Source: Morella rubra
Taxonomy: Eukaryota > Streptophyta > Magnoliopsida > Fagales > Myricaceae
NCBI GenBank assembly: GCA_003952965.2
Contig: CM025849.1
Coordinates: forward strand, 14,377,899 to 14,441,898
DNA length: 64,000 bases
Direction: 5' to 3'
Shown: piece by piece, positions 22,763 to 34,757 of the stretch
How positions within the stretch are numbered: the first letter of the stretch is position 1
Layout of the letters: every line of letters begins with the position of its first letter
Program-made: the position numbers and the translations under genes
Notes under the pieces: generated by a model
Told to the model about the DNA's origin: nothing
Databases searched by the model: none
Seen by the model: only the letters and a program-made list of their open reading frames with translations

Positions 22763-23939
22763 TGTGAGTCCAAAATGAACCCAAGAGGGGGGGATGAATT
22801 GGGTTTATCAAACAATTTAGCCTCTTTTTGATAAAAACGCAGTTATGAAAATTACCCATTCTTTAACAAATAAAATTGCAGATCTGAATATGTTTGAAGC
22901 TATAGTTAAATATAAGCAATGAATAATAGCAATAAAGTAAAGAGCAGGGAAGAGAGATAACACCGCTATTTTTAGGTGCGGCCAAGAATTGCCTTTGTCC
23001 ACCCCCAAGGCTATTGCCTTCCTTGGGCTTCTCCACTATAATCTAATAGTGTCTACAACTTAGCCTCTGGGTTCTAATTGACCGTTACAAGAGTTTTTTC
23101 GAGCTCACTCTTCAACTCGTTACCAAATCTCAAAGCCTATCAAATTTCTTTTATCCTCACAGGTAGGCTGTCACGCCCCAAACACTAACTCGAAGAGGCT
23201 AGTGACAGCCGCGAGCATCCTCAACAAGGAATACTCAAGCGAACTTACTAAATTCTTGCAGCGGAAAAACCCTTTTTTTTTATCGACTAATGCGCATAAT
23301 GAAACATTAGAACCTGCTCCTCAAACGATAACTTGAAGTAATTACAACACAGTCTCAAAATATCAATTGGTTAAAAACCCTAAACTTTACTGGGCCGAAT
23401 AACCCATGACCACCACACATCGGAGGCTCATGTCGGCTCTTTCAAAAATTATATCTAAACCTTTACTGAAATAACAAAAAGGGAAGAGGACGTCCTCGTC
23501 AGCCCCTCTCCTAGGTTTTAAGGTCCTCTTCTTAGGTTTCCTCACCTGAAATATTGTCTGGAATGATACAATTTAAAAACTGTGAGTCGAATGACTCAGT
23601 AAGGGATCATATGCAATAAATAGTGCATGTCTCGCATGTTCATGGATATCAATGTACATGAATGTCAAATGAAATGCTTGCATATGCATGAGACAACGTA
23701 CTTGATCTTAAAAGAAACATGCAATTAATCTTGAAAATAATTCTTTATTGATTGGGCAACTTATCTCGCTCCATTTACCCCTGAAGTCAGGGTTGTGCGT
23801 TCCCTTCGGAACTATTCCCTTTTCCCTTGGGAATACGTCATTTGGTTGAGCTAGTCCTCGACGTGGCCCTAGGCCTAATGACTAGACTCAACCCTTAGAG
23901 GTTCACACCTTCTTGCAAGCATCCTTCAGTGTGATTGCA

Positions 23940-24045
23940 CATACCTCAAGAGCTACCCATCCTTCTCACATTCGTCCTTCGGAGTGGGTGCCCCTTAGGA
24001 GTCATCCATCCTTCTCGCATTCGTCCTTCGGAGTGGATGCACCTA
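23940..24045. repeat. Two-copy ~60-bp tandem repeat in the Gypsy solo LTR
   Basis: CCATCCTTCTC(A/G)CATTCG followed by TCCTTCGGAGTGG occurs twice in tandem, and a related TCCTTCAGTGTG occurs just upstream. Confidence 0.65.
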
Positions 24046-25621
24046 TCTTAATGGTACGGTACTGACCATCCTATTTAGCCCATAACATATCATAACGTAG
24101 CATAAAATTGTACTTTCATTTGCATAAAATTTCTCTTTCATCCTTATGAGAAAATAAATGCAAATGCTCATGACGTGCTCATGTCATGCTTGATGATAAA
24201 TATCATGATGTGTATCATTCCAGTTTTTGGAAAAACATAATTTTCCACTTACCTTTGTCCACTTGAGCGAATGGCAGCACCTTGCCTACAATTGATTCAT
24301 ACTAATGTCATTTATAGGTTTACTAGATGTAGAGAAAGGTCATTCAATTAAATTCAGCACATCATACAAAATCGCCCATATTTCTTGATTTCCCAATGGT
24401 GATCTTACAATGCAAAGTATTCTCTTAAGAAAGCCGAAGCCATAAGAATTGGGTTCTAAACTGATCCTTACACTAATTTTTATAATATATGAAAGTTCTA
24501 AGTAATTTGGAGCTCATTTGCCATTCAAAACATTTACCCAAAATACAAGCTGCAGAGGACGTCCAAGCGGGCAGCCCCGACGTCTCCAACTTAAAAATTC
24601 ATAACTTCATAGACATGGCTCCAAATAACATGAAATTTATTTTGAACTATTCAACTTTCATAGGTCAAGATTGGAGGTAAAATTCACAACAGTAGAACAT
24701 TTTTACAAACACTTCATATTAGGCGAAAATCCTACAACAACACTGTTGCTGTTTCCAGCTCGGCCTTCCATTTTCAAAATACCACAACTCATTCATTACA
24801 CCTCTAATTCACACGAAATTTACCTTGAAAATGTTCTTCTTTCATAAACTTAAAATTCAAGACCAAAATTGTAAAATTTGGACTTAAACTGATCACTCAA
24901 AAGGTATTCGAAATGAGCTAATATTCCGGACGTACAAGGCTGCTGGCAGCTTGACGTCCGGGCCTTGAACAACACATATCTCACCCAATACTTATCGGAA
25001 TCACCCAAGGTATGGCTTAAAATCTTCCTATTTCCTAGGCCTACAATCTAGGATCTCTTAAGATCAAAGGATAAGCATAATTGCATCAGAATACACTCCT
25101 AGTTCGAGCCTTGAAATCTGCAGAAGTACATTTCAGCAACTTGTTTTCAGCAACTAGTCTAACAAACATTCTCTATAATTCTCAATGATCTTCAACATAA
25201 CAGGCCATGCTTATGAATGCTATGGGTTTTCCAATCAACCATAATAGGTCATAATAGAATGGGTCTATCCTCTATAGATGCAAATCAGCAACAAGGAAGT
25301 TCTCCTTTTCTTGCAACCCAACAGATCCGGCCATGCATACACAAACAGATTTCAGTCCTCTTTTAGGCTTTTTATCATACACTTAGGGTGCATCAATGTT
25401 GCCCTAGAACATTTCTCAGATCTAACCATATCTCCCCATGATTTCTTACAATATCTACACTACTCTTAGAGCAAACAACATGTAGATAAGGAGAAAACAA
25501 CCTGCACACAACAAGCTATCATCCAAGAAAAATGTGAAAGAAATGAGATAGTGGGTATTTCGGCCAGCAGAGATTTTTTTCATAGCAAGGGCCGAACTTA
25601 CCTTTAGTTCTTCTCTTTCTC

Positions 25622-25795
25622 CTTCTTCTTCTCCTCTCTTTTTTTTTTTTTTTCTTTCTTCTTTTCTTCTTCTTTTCCTTCTTCTCTTCGGTGGTGTGAG
25701 TGAGTTAGGGCAAAAGAGTGTTAGGGCAATGGGAATGTGAAGTGTGAGGCAAGGGGGGGGGGGGGGTGAAATTGGGGGGGGGGGGGGGGGGAAGA
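25622..25795. repeat. Pyrimidine tract followed by long G-runs
   Basis: A CTT-rich tract (25622-25690), then G-runs of 10-14 bases at 25754-25793. The second near-identical copy of this region begins only about 50 bp further on (25842 equals 42282), so the G-runs may be where sequencing or assembly broke. Confidence 0.8.
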
Positions 25796-27133
25796 CAAGG
25801 CTGCCCTCCCCCTTTCTTTCCCTCCTTCACGTGACTTCCCTCCCTTTTTCCCCATTTTTTTTTTCTGCCACTTCATTATTTTTCTCCCACTTTATAAAAT
25901 TAACCCTAACATGCCTTTCACACATTTTTCAAGAGTCAAAGTCCCTAATTCAATTTCTTCCAAATATTGCAAACTTAGAGATATATTCCAACAATTAAAA
26001 TGATTAGTTTAATTAATCCCAAATACTCAAATTTAATACTATTAAAAATTACAAACGATATAACATTTAAATCATAGCTAAAGATGCATAAAAATGCTAG
26101 GGGAAAAATTCCACCTAGACCAAATCTTAGATTAATTTACCCATACATGCCTTTCTCAATAATTAGAGTAATACACACTTAAGGAGTCATAATTCTTTTT
26201 TACAATGATAGAAATAAGGTTGGGGTCTCACATAGGCCCAAGTGTATCCCACACTCTAAAGGTTTCTCAAATTTTAATGATCGGAATGAATAAACAAAAG
26301 CTCTTAAAGCTAAATCAACAAAAACAAAAGCTCAATAAATGGGTACATGACAATATTCTGATGATGACGACATCAATGGCAGACCAGATCGATTGGAAAA
26401 CGTGCAGCCTGTCTTTTGCTATTTTCTCACTTTTTGGAAACTAGGGCGTCAATGATGATGTAGACAGGCAAAAGGTGTGCAAAAGATCTATTTTCTCTCT
26501 CCATAAGGTTCCCTTTATAGGTGTTCAGTCTTGGGTGGTCTTGAGGGCCTTTTTGGAATGTTGGAGAGGTGCCCTAAGAGCCAGAATGTCTTGATTCGCG
26601 AGTTGAGACGTCCTTTTTAAAAATAGAGTTCCCGCAACATGTGTCGACACATACATGCCAATGTGTTGACACCTTCATTGAGTTTGGAACTTGCTCGCAG
26701 GTGCCTATGGCAAGTGTCGACACTTCCTTCACCATGTATCGACACCACCTTCACATGTGTCGATACTTTGCTTCCCCTGTGTCGACACCATCGAAATGGT
26801 AGTCTGGCTTCTTTGCTATGTGTCGACATCATGTCAACCATGTGTTGACACCATCTTGGCAAATGGAGTTTTTTAGTGCTTTTGATATCCAATCTTTTCT
26901 ATTTCAACACGAAAACTCCTACAATGAAAAATATCATAGTTTAGGTGCAAGCCATGGTGTTTAAATTTAAATACAGGGCATAGATCATTAACGAGAGATT
27001 TAAATACAATTGAGTACTCTCTATTGAATAGTGGATTGACAACCACGTATTCTAAAAATACTTCCAAAGCTATTTTGTCATTTGTTATCATCAAAATCGA
27101 GTTAATAGCTCAAGGAGCAACTTTGGGCTAACA

Positions 27134-27148
27134 ATCTCCCCCTTTTTG
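27134..27148 (-). promoter_or_regulatory. Polypurine tract of element B
   Basis: AAAAAGGGGGAGAT abuts the LTR start TGTTAG and is preceded by CATCATC. Further tracts of the type GGGGAG occur at about 27195-27202 and, with an inverted CATCATC context, at 27655-27680. Multiple polypurine tracts near the 3' LTR are a known Sirevirus trait. Confidence 0.8.
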
Positions 27149-27850
27149 ATGATGACAAATCCCTTTTTAAAGATCTTTGCAATGAAAACAAAAAGCTCCC
27201 CCTCAAAACAAGCGGAGGGTTTCCAAAACAAGTTTTTGCAAATTGCTTTGGATTTTTAGATAGTTTTGCAAAAGTCTCCTTTGTATTTAGAGGTTTTCAA
27301 AAATTTAAACCTGTTAGAAACACTTATATATCATCCTCCAAACTTCTCAAACTCCATAAAATGATCTCAGATCACAAACACTTCAATATTCTTGAAATAA
27401 ACAGGAGTTTAGAGTTTTTAAATACTACCTTGTAGTCAATGATGATGCTTTGCAAATTTGAGAGAATATTTTATCAAATAAGATACTATAATCAATCAGA
27501 GTTAAGAATAAAGATAGAAAGAATTGACATAAACTCATCCATAACAAACACAATTCATATATCAATCATTGTCAAACAATTACAAAAATATATGAAAATG
27601 CAATGAAATGGCATGTATCTCAAAGTCTAAGAGTACGACAATATTACATATACTTCTCCCCTTTTGGCATCATCAAAAAGAGAGGGAGTGTAAGGGAAAT
27701 GAAATTGGTATGGCTACATTGGGCAATGACTAGGGTCAAGCCTATACTTGTGAAGAAATGCAGTCCAGGAGAGGCTAAACCATTTGACCCAACTCTCAAC
27801 ATTGGGTTGAAGATTTGTATCCTTGTTGATGAAGATATCACAAGTCCGAG

Positions 27851-28663
27851 TCACTTCAGAAGCGGTCCTTGAAACCAATCTGTCATCTGATTCTTAGATG
27901 TAGTCAGCTCTGTCATCTTCATAATGAAGGACTGTTGCCAATCCCTTAATATTACACAAAACATAGTGAATAGGTTATCGTAGTGGTAGTAAGTGGAGCG
28001 AGCCTCATGAGTGATGATCTCCATGTCTGTAGTTTGAGAGGCTAAAATGGATTTGATCTCATCAAACCTAGCCCACATGTCACAATGTACCAAGAACACC
28101 TGTTCCTTGAGTTCTGACACTGAAGCTTCCAAGATACCAAGCCTAGCATCTTGAGAACCCAAAGACACTGATCGACTAGCTGCTGAAGTATGTGGAGTAC
28201 GTGGAGAGGCTGGCACTAGAATGGAACTCTTTGGTCTATCCTCTGTCACTGGTTCCACTTCTTCTGGATCCTCTTCTTCAGCTTTTTCTTCCTTTCACTT
28301 GAATCTTTTGAGAAGGTGTTGCCACTGCCTTCTTGACCCATTCATCATCATCATTCTGAACAAAGCCCATAAGTCTCAAAGTCTTCTGATTGTATTCCCT
28401 AGAGACTTTTGGCTTTTCCCTTTCTTCTCCATTTGTATCAACATCACACAAATCAAATATTTGACAGAAGAGCATTCCATAAGGCAAACCTTGCCTCTTC
28501 TTCCCATATGTTACCTTCATATGATTTAACAAAAGATGGCCAGGATTCATCTGGTGTAGTGTAATCAGATAATACATCACAAACATATCAAGAAAAGTAA
28601 CATATCCAAACTTTCCCTTCCCTGGAAGAATAATGTTACAAATAATGTGGTGGAACTATCTCC
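27851..28663 (-). pseudogene. Element B third ORF, C-terminal part
   Basis: 28586-28278 (MFVMYYLITLHQMNPGHLL, LPYGMLFCQIFDL) and 28258-27851 (TDMEIITHEARSTYYHYDN) match the third ORF of element A and extend it beyond A's truncation. A frameshift lies between the two stretches. Upstream coding continues to about 28663, where the LTR insertion begins. Confidence 0.75.
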
Positions 28664-29955
28664 GGTGGACATCAAAGTGGTTGGCTTTTAGTCATAATCA
28701 ATGTTTTGATAATAACAATAGAAGTAATTGAGATGTGAAGTAAAAAAGATCCAAATGAGCACGGAGTGATCAAGCAACATCCCCTTCAATGGAAGTGCTC
28801 TTAAAGTAAAGACTCAAGATGCTAGGGTAACTTTTGTAACTCTAGACTTCATCCTTAACAAGGATTTGAACTACACACTTGCATATTTCTTCAAAACTTG
28901 CATAAAACTTTTACCACTTGTTTTGAAGATTAAAAATGTTTTAATGGCTTCAAATTATCCCAATTAAAATCTCAAACCTTTTGTATACTTATGGAAAGTT
29001 AGTCCTTAAAATTGGGTATTTTAAGTTAGTCAAAATAGTGGTTTTAAATCAACCGGTTCTTGTACTAAAGTGGAGGAGGTCGACCGGCTGGTGAAGCGGT
29101 CGACCGATCTTCGACCGCTTGGTGTAGCGGTCGACTGGTTCGTTTAAGAAAGAAAGAAAAGAGCCGTTCTGATCTCTAACATTATGACAATTGGGTAATG
29201 TAAACCTGCAGCGGTCGACCAGCTTATGTAGCAGTTGATTGGCTCGTCGTGAATTTTTGACAGATTGACTCCCAACGGCTATTTTTCTTATGAGGCTTAT
29301 ATAAACCATCCCTATGCCTTTTAAAAGATGCTGAATGACCAAAATCATTTTACCAAGGCTAAGAGTGATCAAAAACCTTTGAATCCTTCTTCTAACATCA
29401 TTCACACACAATCATGACTTTCATATCCTTGTTATTGTGTAAAGCCTAAGAGATAGAAATTTCTCATTGTAACATCTACTCCATCAAGGGAGTTTTAGTG
29501 GGCATTTTCGTTCATCCTTATACACTTCTAAGAGAGTGATTCACTTATTTCCTTTGGGTGAGAGTTGTTCATCAAAAGAAGGAGTTTGGAGAGGTTTGTT
29601 CTCAAACTCATTCTTGAGGCTTGAAGAGGTGTTTTTCAAGCTCAAGTGTAAGGAAACCTTTCCCTTGGTTGAAGGGAGCATAGTGGAGAAACCTCAAGGC
29701 TTGGTAAAGGAGCTTGAGGGGTGGATGTAGGCGGGTTTGCTGAACCACCTAAAAATCTAGTGTTTGCTTCTCTTCCCCTATCTCCTTACATAGTGCTACT
29801 AGTTTCTTGTTCTAAGTTTTATTTCTATATTTGCGTTCAATCTTTTATTGCAATCGTTTCTCTTTGTGGGAGTTGTAGCTAGCAAATACTTTTATAGGGT
29901 GAGTTTTGAAAAAGTTTTGAAACCCAATTCACCCCCCTCTTGGGTTGCCTTAATC
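28664..29955 (+). mobile_element. Copia-like LTR inserted in element B's third ORF
   Basis: The third-ORF sequence breaks at about 28664 and resumes at about 29955. Between them lies a plus-sense LTR with TATATAAACC (29298), the GAACCACCTAAAAATC segment (29740) and an end AACCCAATTCACCCCCCTC like Sirevirus LTRs. It holds CGGTCGACCG palindromes at 29078-29245. No clean TSD could be matched, so the ends are approximate. Confidence 0.65.
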
Positions 29956-30108
29956 CTAGGAATTACAAAAGTCACTAGCAACAGGTTCACAATCTCATCC
30001 GGTTCAGGGTTATCCAAAACAACCTTGAGAATCTCAATGGGCTCTACATCTGACATCCCAACCCATGTATAAGATTCAAAAAATTTCACCCTTGAATTGA
30101 GGTAAAGG
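29956..30108 (-). pseudogene. Element B third ORF, middle part
   Basis: Reads KFFESYTWVGMSDVEPIEIL up to VIPRIK, matching element A (FFESYTW, SDVEPIDIF). The LTR insertion bounds it on the left and the hAT TSD on the right. Confidence 0.75.
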
Positions 30109-31308
30109 GTTACAACTAGGGGTGAATAGCGGACTAGTTGGAAGCAGAATTTAACATTCCGACATCCGGTCTGCTAACTAGCGGATGACCAAAATAAATT
30201 CCGCTTTTGCTTCCGGCTCTTAGTGGACTTAGCAGAAGCGGATAGCGAAATTCCAATAATATTTGGCAAAATAGCATAAGGAGAAAATTTAATCAAATTC
30301 ACAACCGTTAAACATGCAGATTCACAACCATTAAACCATTGCAAAATGGCATAAAGATTCTATGCACTGCAAAATGATATAGTTACAGTTGGATTTGTTA
30401 AGTTGTTTCATAGCCATTAAACCATTAATCATTTGTTATCTATAGAATTTAATCAGTTGTTATCTACAAGCAAATTCACAACCATTAAACCAAACTAAGC
30501 CACTAAACATATGCAAAATCTCTGCAAGATACAAGCATATTCACAACAATTCATAATCGGATTTTGAACCATTATCTACAAGTAGTTTCACAACCATTAA
30601 ACCAAACCTGGCCACTAAACATATGCAAAATCACTTTAAGTTGCTGGGATAATAGTTGAAAGTTGTTACTTCCACACAGACCAGGTACTATAGTACACTA
30701 CTACAAATTCAACATTCGGTTGAATTAAAAATTTAAATGTACTACAAAACTTGAAAGCATATTACAACCTCTTTTGTTCGTTGTAATGCATTGATTCACT
30801 ACGCTGAAACTGCCCCTTGATTCGCAACAGATTCACAATCAAGAGAGAGAGAACATATCTGTTAAAATAAAAGAGAGAGAGAGAGAGATATAGCAATGGA
30901 GATTGAGAGACCGAGAGAAAGAGAGAGAGTCAGAGACAGAGAGATAGACAGAGACTAGAGAGAGAGACAAAGAGAGAGAGATAGAGAAAGTGACAGAGAG
31001 AGAAAGATAGAGACACCTACAGGGGGCACCGAGTAGCAGGCGGCAGCGGAGGTTGACGAAGCTCAGATAGAGACAAAGAGAGAGAGATAGAGAGAGCGAA
31101 AGAGAGAGAGATAGAGAGAGCGACAGAGAGAGAAAGAGAGAGACACCTACAGGGGGCACCGAGGAGCAGGCGGCAGCGAAGGTTGACGAAGCTCAGATAG
31201 AGAGAGAGAGAGGGAGAGAGGGGACTATGCGAAGAAGAGGGGGACTTTGCGGAGGGAGAGTTAGGGTTTTTAAAAAAACAGTGGATAAAAACGCATGTTT
31301 TGATCCAC

Positions 31309-31348
<40 letters not shown>

Positions 31349-31621
31349 TAAAAAAAAAAACAACGACACGACATCGTTCTATGTAAAATAGAACGACGTC
31401 ATTTTAATATTAAGTTTTTTAAAAAATAAAAAATTAAGCGGAACCGGTTTTCCGTTGAACTGGTGGAAACTTCCGCTTCTAGTTGCGCTCCGGGAAAGCT
31501 CCAAAATTACCTCAGGTTCTGGTTCCTGGATGCTACAAACCTCAGCTTCTCAGAACTAGTGATGAAAATGGAGCCGGAGTTTCGCCTGTAGCCGGACCGG
31601 ACTTACACCCCTAGTTACAAC
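30109..31621. mobile_element. Non-autonomous hAT element with 8-bp TSD GTTACAAC
   Basis: The element is 30117-31613 (1497 bp). It is flanked by GTTACAAC (30109-30116 and 31614-31621) and has terminal inverted repeats TAGGGGTG...CACCCCTA. An 8-bp TSD with TAGGGGTG-type ends is diagnostic of hAT. There is no transposase ORF. Inside are a GA-rich zone (30838-31220) and a TA run (31310-31343). Third-ORF coding resumes on both sides, proving insertion. Confidence 0.9.
30838..31220. repeat. GA-rich microsatellite with a 130-bp duplicated unit
   Basis: Imperfect (GA)n in which ACACCTACAGGGGGCACCGA plus its flank occurs twice, at 31013 and 31143 (period 130). The long Ser-Leu ORF read from this zone on the minus strand is a low-complexity artefact. 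Confidence 0.85.
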
Positions 31622-32060
31622 ATTCAGCCCATTGACAGATAAATCCAACTCTTTTCCCATTACAAATCCAGTGGCAGTCTTAGACATATCAAAATGGAAG
31701 ATGGCATATGACTGCTTTACTAAGTAGGGAAATGAAACACAGCTTAGACTAATAAAATTTGACCAGCCTTGGGCCTCAAACAACTCTTGAAAATCAAACC
31801 CATTCTCCATAAACCAAGACAACAAAACTCATCTTCCTGAAATTACCTTTCGATGACGAAAATCATTGTGAAAATTGATGTTGATGATGTCTGGAACGGA
31901 ATGGATTTGCCTCTAACTGAGTCGAAGTATCCTTTTCTCTTCTCTGTCTCTACCTCGGCCTCGAAGATTCCCCATGGTCGAAGACTCTCTTTCTTTGTTT
32001 GCTGCACATCTCGGATGCAACGGTAAAGGTTTTATCTAGAGGATAGAGAAGGGAAAGGTA
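31622..32060 (-). pseudogene. Element B third ORF, N-terminal part
   Basis: Reads GWSNFISLSCVSFPYLVKQSY and GKELDLSVNGLN, matching element A. Upstream, a basic start resembling MSSGRRKRV of element A is seen around 31960-32010 with stops. Confidence 0.7.
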
Positions 32061-32700
32061 TATTTGTGGTCAAGGAATGGAGATTTGTTGAGATTAGGGC
32101 ACGGAAAAGGGAGGTGCAGCGTGAGAGGTTAGGTCACAGGAGTTTTGAGAAATGAGGGAGAAATGAATTTAGGGCTTTAGAGGTTAAGTATATGAGGTGT
32201 TGACTCATTAAACGTAAGAGAAGTTAATGAATGCAACTGAATCGATGTTTTAAAAACTATCCATTCGAAACATGTGTTGACACATATGGAAGCATGTGTC
32301 GACACATTGCATATGCACAGGACTTATGTGTGACACATATGAAAACATGTGTCGGCACTTACTTAAAAGTCTTTTGTAGGAACCACTAGTGTGTCAACAC
32401 ATGGCTGAATAGTGTCAACACATACATCTTCCAGAGAAAACTGTCAAGAAAGTCTGGAAGTGTCAACCTTTGAGGATTCAAGTGCTGACACATGACATGC
32501 AAATGTGTAAAATGACAAGTTTTCAATTAGAAACTATATGATGAAATCCAATTAAGCATGAAAACATATAATCACCTCAATATTCATCCAACAAACACAC
32601 GAATGATATAATAAGCATTTCATATCCAAAACCAATCATTCGGTGGGAAAACGCATATTAATCTCTTAACGAATGAAGTAGAAACGATCCTCATTAGAGG
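32061..32700 (-). other. Element B spacer with palindrome cluster
   Basis: No gene. At 32270-32500 six or seven variants of TGTGTCGACACA (for example GTGTCGACACATT at 32299) occur between RNase H and the third ORF. This mirrors the spacer of element A at 21115-21320. Confidence 0.6.
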
Positions 32701-32717
32701 TTTCATATATCAGCAAG

Positions 32718-33874
32718 TTAAAGATCTATGCTTACAAACTCAAGAATAATATCACCTTTTTGAGCATGATTACGCAAAAAATGATGCTTGATCTCAATAT
32801 GTTTAGTCCTAGAGTGCTGAATGGGGTTTTTAGAAAGGTTTATGGCACTCATGTTGTCACACATAATCAGAATTAGAGAAAAATGAAAATGAAAATCTTC
32901 CAGTTGTTGTTTCATCCACAATATTTGTGTGCAACAGCTACCAACAGCAATATACTCGGCCTCTGTGGTTGATAAAGCCACAAAATTTTGTTTCTTACAA
33001 AACCAAGACACTAGAGATGGGCCAAGAAATTGACACACACCACTAGTACTTTTTCTATCAAGTTTGCAACCAGCATAATTAGCATCTGAGTATCCTTGCA
33101 AATTAAATCCAACATTCTTAAGATAAAACCAACTAAGATCTTGTGTGCCAACAAGGTAATGAAACATCCTCTTAACCGCAAGGAGGTGGGATGCCTTAAG
33201 GCAAGACTGAAATCTCGCACACATGCACACACTAAACATCATATCTGGTCTACTCGCAGTAAGGTAAGGTAAAGAGCCAATCATACCTCGATACCTCTTT
33301 TGGTCAACATCTTTACCTTTTTCATCCTTATCCATTTTGGTTGATGGACTCATTGGCGTACTCATCGATTTTGAGTTGTCCATCCCAAATCTTTTGAGTA
33401 GGTCTCTTGTGTACTTACCTTGATTAATGAAGATGCCATCATGATTTTGCTTAACCTAAAGCCTGAGAAAGTAATTCAACTCTCCCATAAGGCTCATCTC
33501 GAATTCACCTTTCATTACATTGGAAAATTCCTCACAAAGAGACTCATTAATAGAACCAAAAATGATATCATCAACATATATTTGAACGATAAGTAAATCA
33601 TTATCCTTTTCCTTAGTAAAGAGAGTGGTATCGATAATACCTCGTGAAAATCTGTTTTCAATAAGGAAGGAGCTCAATCGTTCATACCATGCGCGATGGT
33701 GCTTGTTTCAAGCCATATAATGCTTTTGTGAGCTTGAACACATGATGTGGTTGCTTTTCATCTTCAAACCCCAGAGGTTGTTCTACATACACTTCCTCAG
33801 AAAATAACCATTAAGAAAAGCACATTTCAGATCCATTTGAAATAATTTAAAATCTTTAAAACAAGCAAATGCAA
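32718..33874 (-). pseudogene. Element B RNase H and 3' part of reverse transcriptase
   Basis: 33383-32718 is a 221-codon open stretch containing RGMIGSLPYLTASRPD, GYSDANYAGCKLDRKSTSG, STTEAEYIAVG and RTKHIEIKHHFLR: a complete Copia RNase H with its acidic residues in place. 33677-33456 holds the RT catalytic motif QIYVDDIIFG. A frameshift separates them, and the RT is split by the LTR at 33875. Confidence 0.85.
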
Positions 33875-34749
33875 TGTCATACCCTGAGCTTTCAAACATC
33901 ACATGCATATTGTTTATGCTCTCTTGTTTGTAATTAGTAGTGAAATTATGGTATATTTATTGACTAAGAGAGAGTATTTAGTACTTGAGATACTAAGTTC
34001 GAAACCTTGATAGGACATGATTTAGTGAGAATTGGAGTTCACATGCAACTGAGTTATTGTTCAAGAGATTGAGGAGTACGCATTGGATCAATTTAAATTT
34101 TTAAGCTAGTAGGTCATTTTTATCTCGAAACCTTGATTAGGACATGATTAAGTGAGATTTGGAGTTTGCGTGCAACTAGGTTGTTGTTTAGAATGTTGAG
34201 GAGCTCGTATTGGATCAATTTAATTTTTTAAGCAAGCAAGACGTTTTTATCTTGAAAACTGAAACACATGATTTTTACTCTTTTAATATGCTGGGAGTTC
34301 ATCCACGAGTTTATGGTTTAAATTTGGAGACTTTTTATTTTTCGGAGGCAAGTAGGTTGATTTCTCAGGAGCAATTAGGTTGATTTGCGATTATCGGAAG
34401 ATTAGTGAAACAATTAGCAAAACTTAGCCATTAAGAAAGGAAATTTCAGCTACCCTAGAGAGTGGCACCTATGAGGGCTAGACAGCATGACAAATCAAAG
34501 CTAGAAGCATGACAAATCGATGCAAGAAGCACGACCAAAAGGCTAGGACCTAGGTAGCTCGAGGTGTCGACCACCAGTGGACCTAGGCGGCGACTCACCC
34601 AAGCTATAGTGACAATTTCGGCCATATCCTTTCCATGCAGCTACTTTAGGTTGCTAGGTGTCAAGAGGAGAGAAATGTAGCCTAGTGACTCACCAAGGCT
34701 AGCCTAGCTAGGCTGGACACGTGTCGAAATGCAACCGGCTTTGTTTTCC

Positions 34750-34757
34750 TATAAATA
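34750..34757 (+). promoter_or_regulatory. TATA box of the Gypsy LTR
   Basis: TATAAATA lies about 130 bp upstream of the predicted leader donor at 34888/34889 and defines the sense strand of the LTR as plus. Confidence 0.6.

Larger units (their letters stand above)
23164..26237 (-). mobile_element. 3.06-kb Ty3/Gypsy solo LTR with TSD TAGGC
   Basis: The LTR is 23169-26232, flanked by TAGGC (23164-23168 and 26233-26237). In plus orientation it runs TGTCACGCCCC...GGTCTCACA. The transcribed sense is probably minus: there a TATAAAG (about 25895), a donor AAAG|GTAAGT (about 25600), a GACTCACAG motif (23583) and an acceptor ATATTTCAG (about 23545) come in the same order as in the other Gypsy LTRs here. 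There is no internal domain. This is a textbook nested solo LTR. Confidence 0.9.
22763..27133 (-). mobile_element. 3' LTR of Sirevirus element B, split by a Gypsy solo LTR
   Basis: In the minus sense it begins TGTTAGCCCAAAG at 27133, right after the polypurine tract, and ends TTTGGACTCACA at 22763. The LTR parts are 26238-27133 and 22763-23168, about 1.3 kb together; the middle is the 3064-bp insert plus TSD. The palindrome array is at 26637-26850 (about seven copies). B sits inside the third ORF of element A. Confidence 0.88.

Noticed and set aside
26617-26892. Cys/His/Arg-rich ORFs on both strands (also 26639-26876, 13113-13446, 43079-43364, 59092-59403)
   Set aside because: They come from the repeated TGTGTCGACACA palindrome (reading CRH, VDT or STH in each frame), not from a zinc-finger-like gene. 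Both strands and several frames are open for the same reason.
30839-31159. 106-codon Ser-Leu ORF (and its copy at 47274-47594)
   Set aside because: Translation of the GA/CT microsatellite inside the hAT element.
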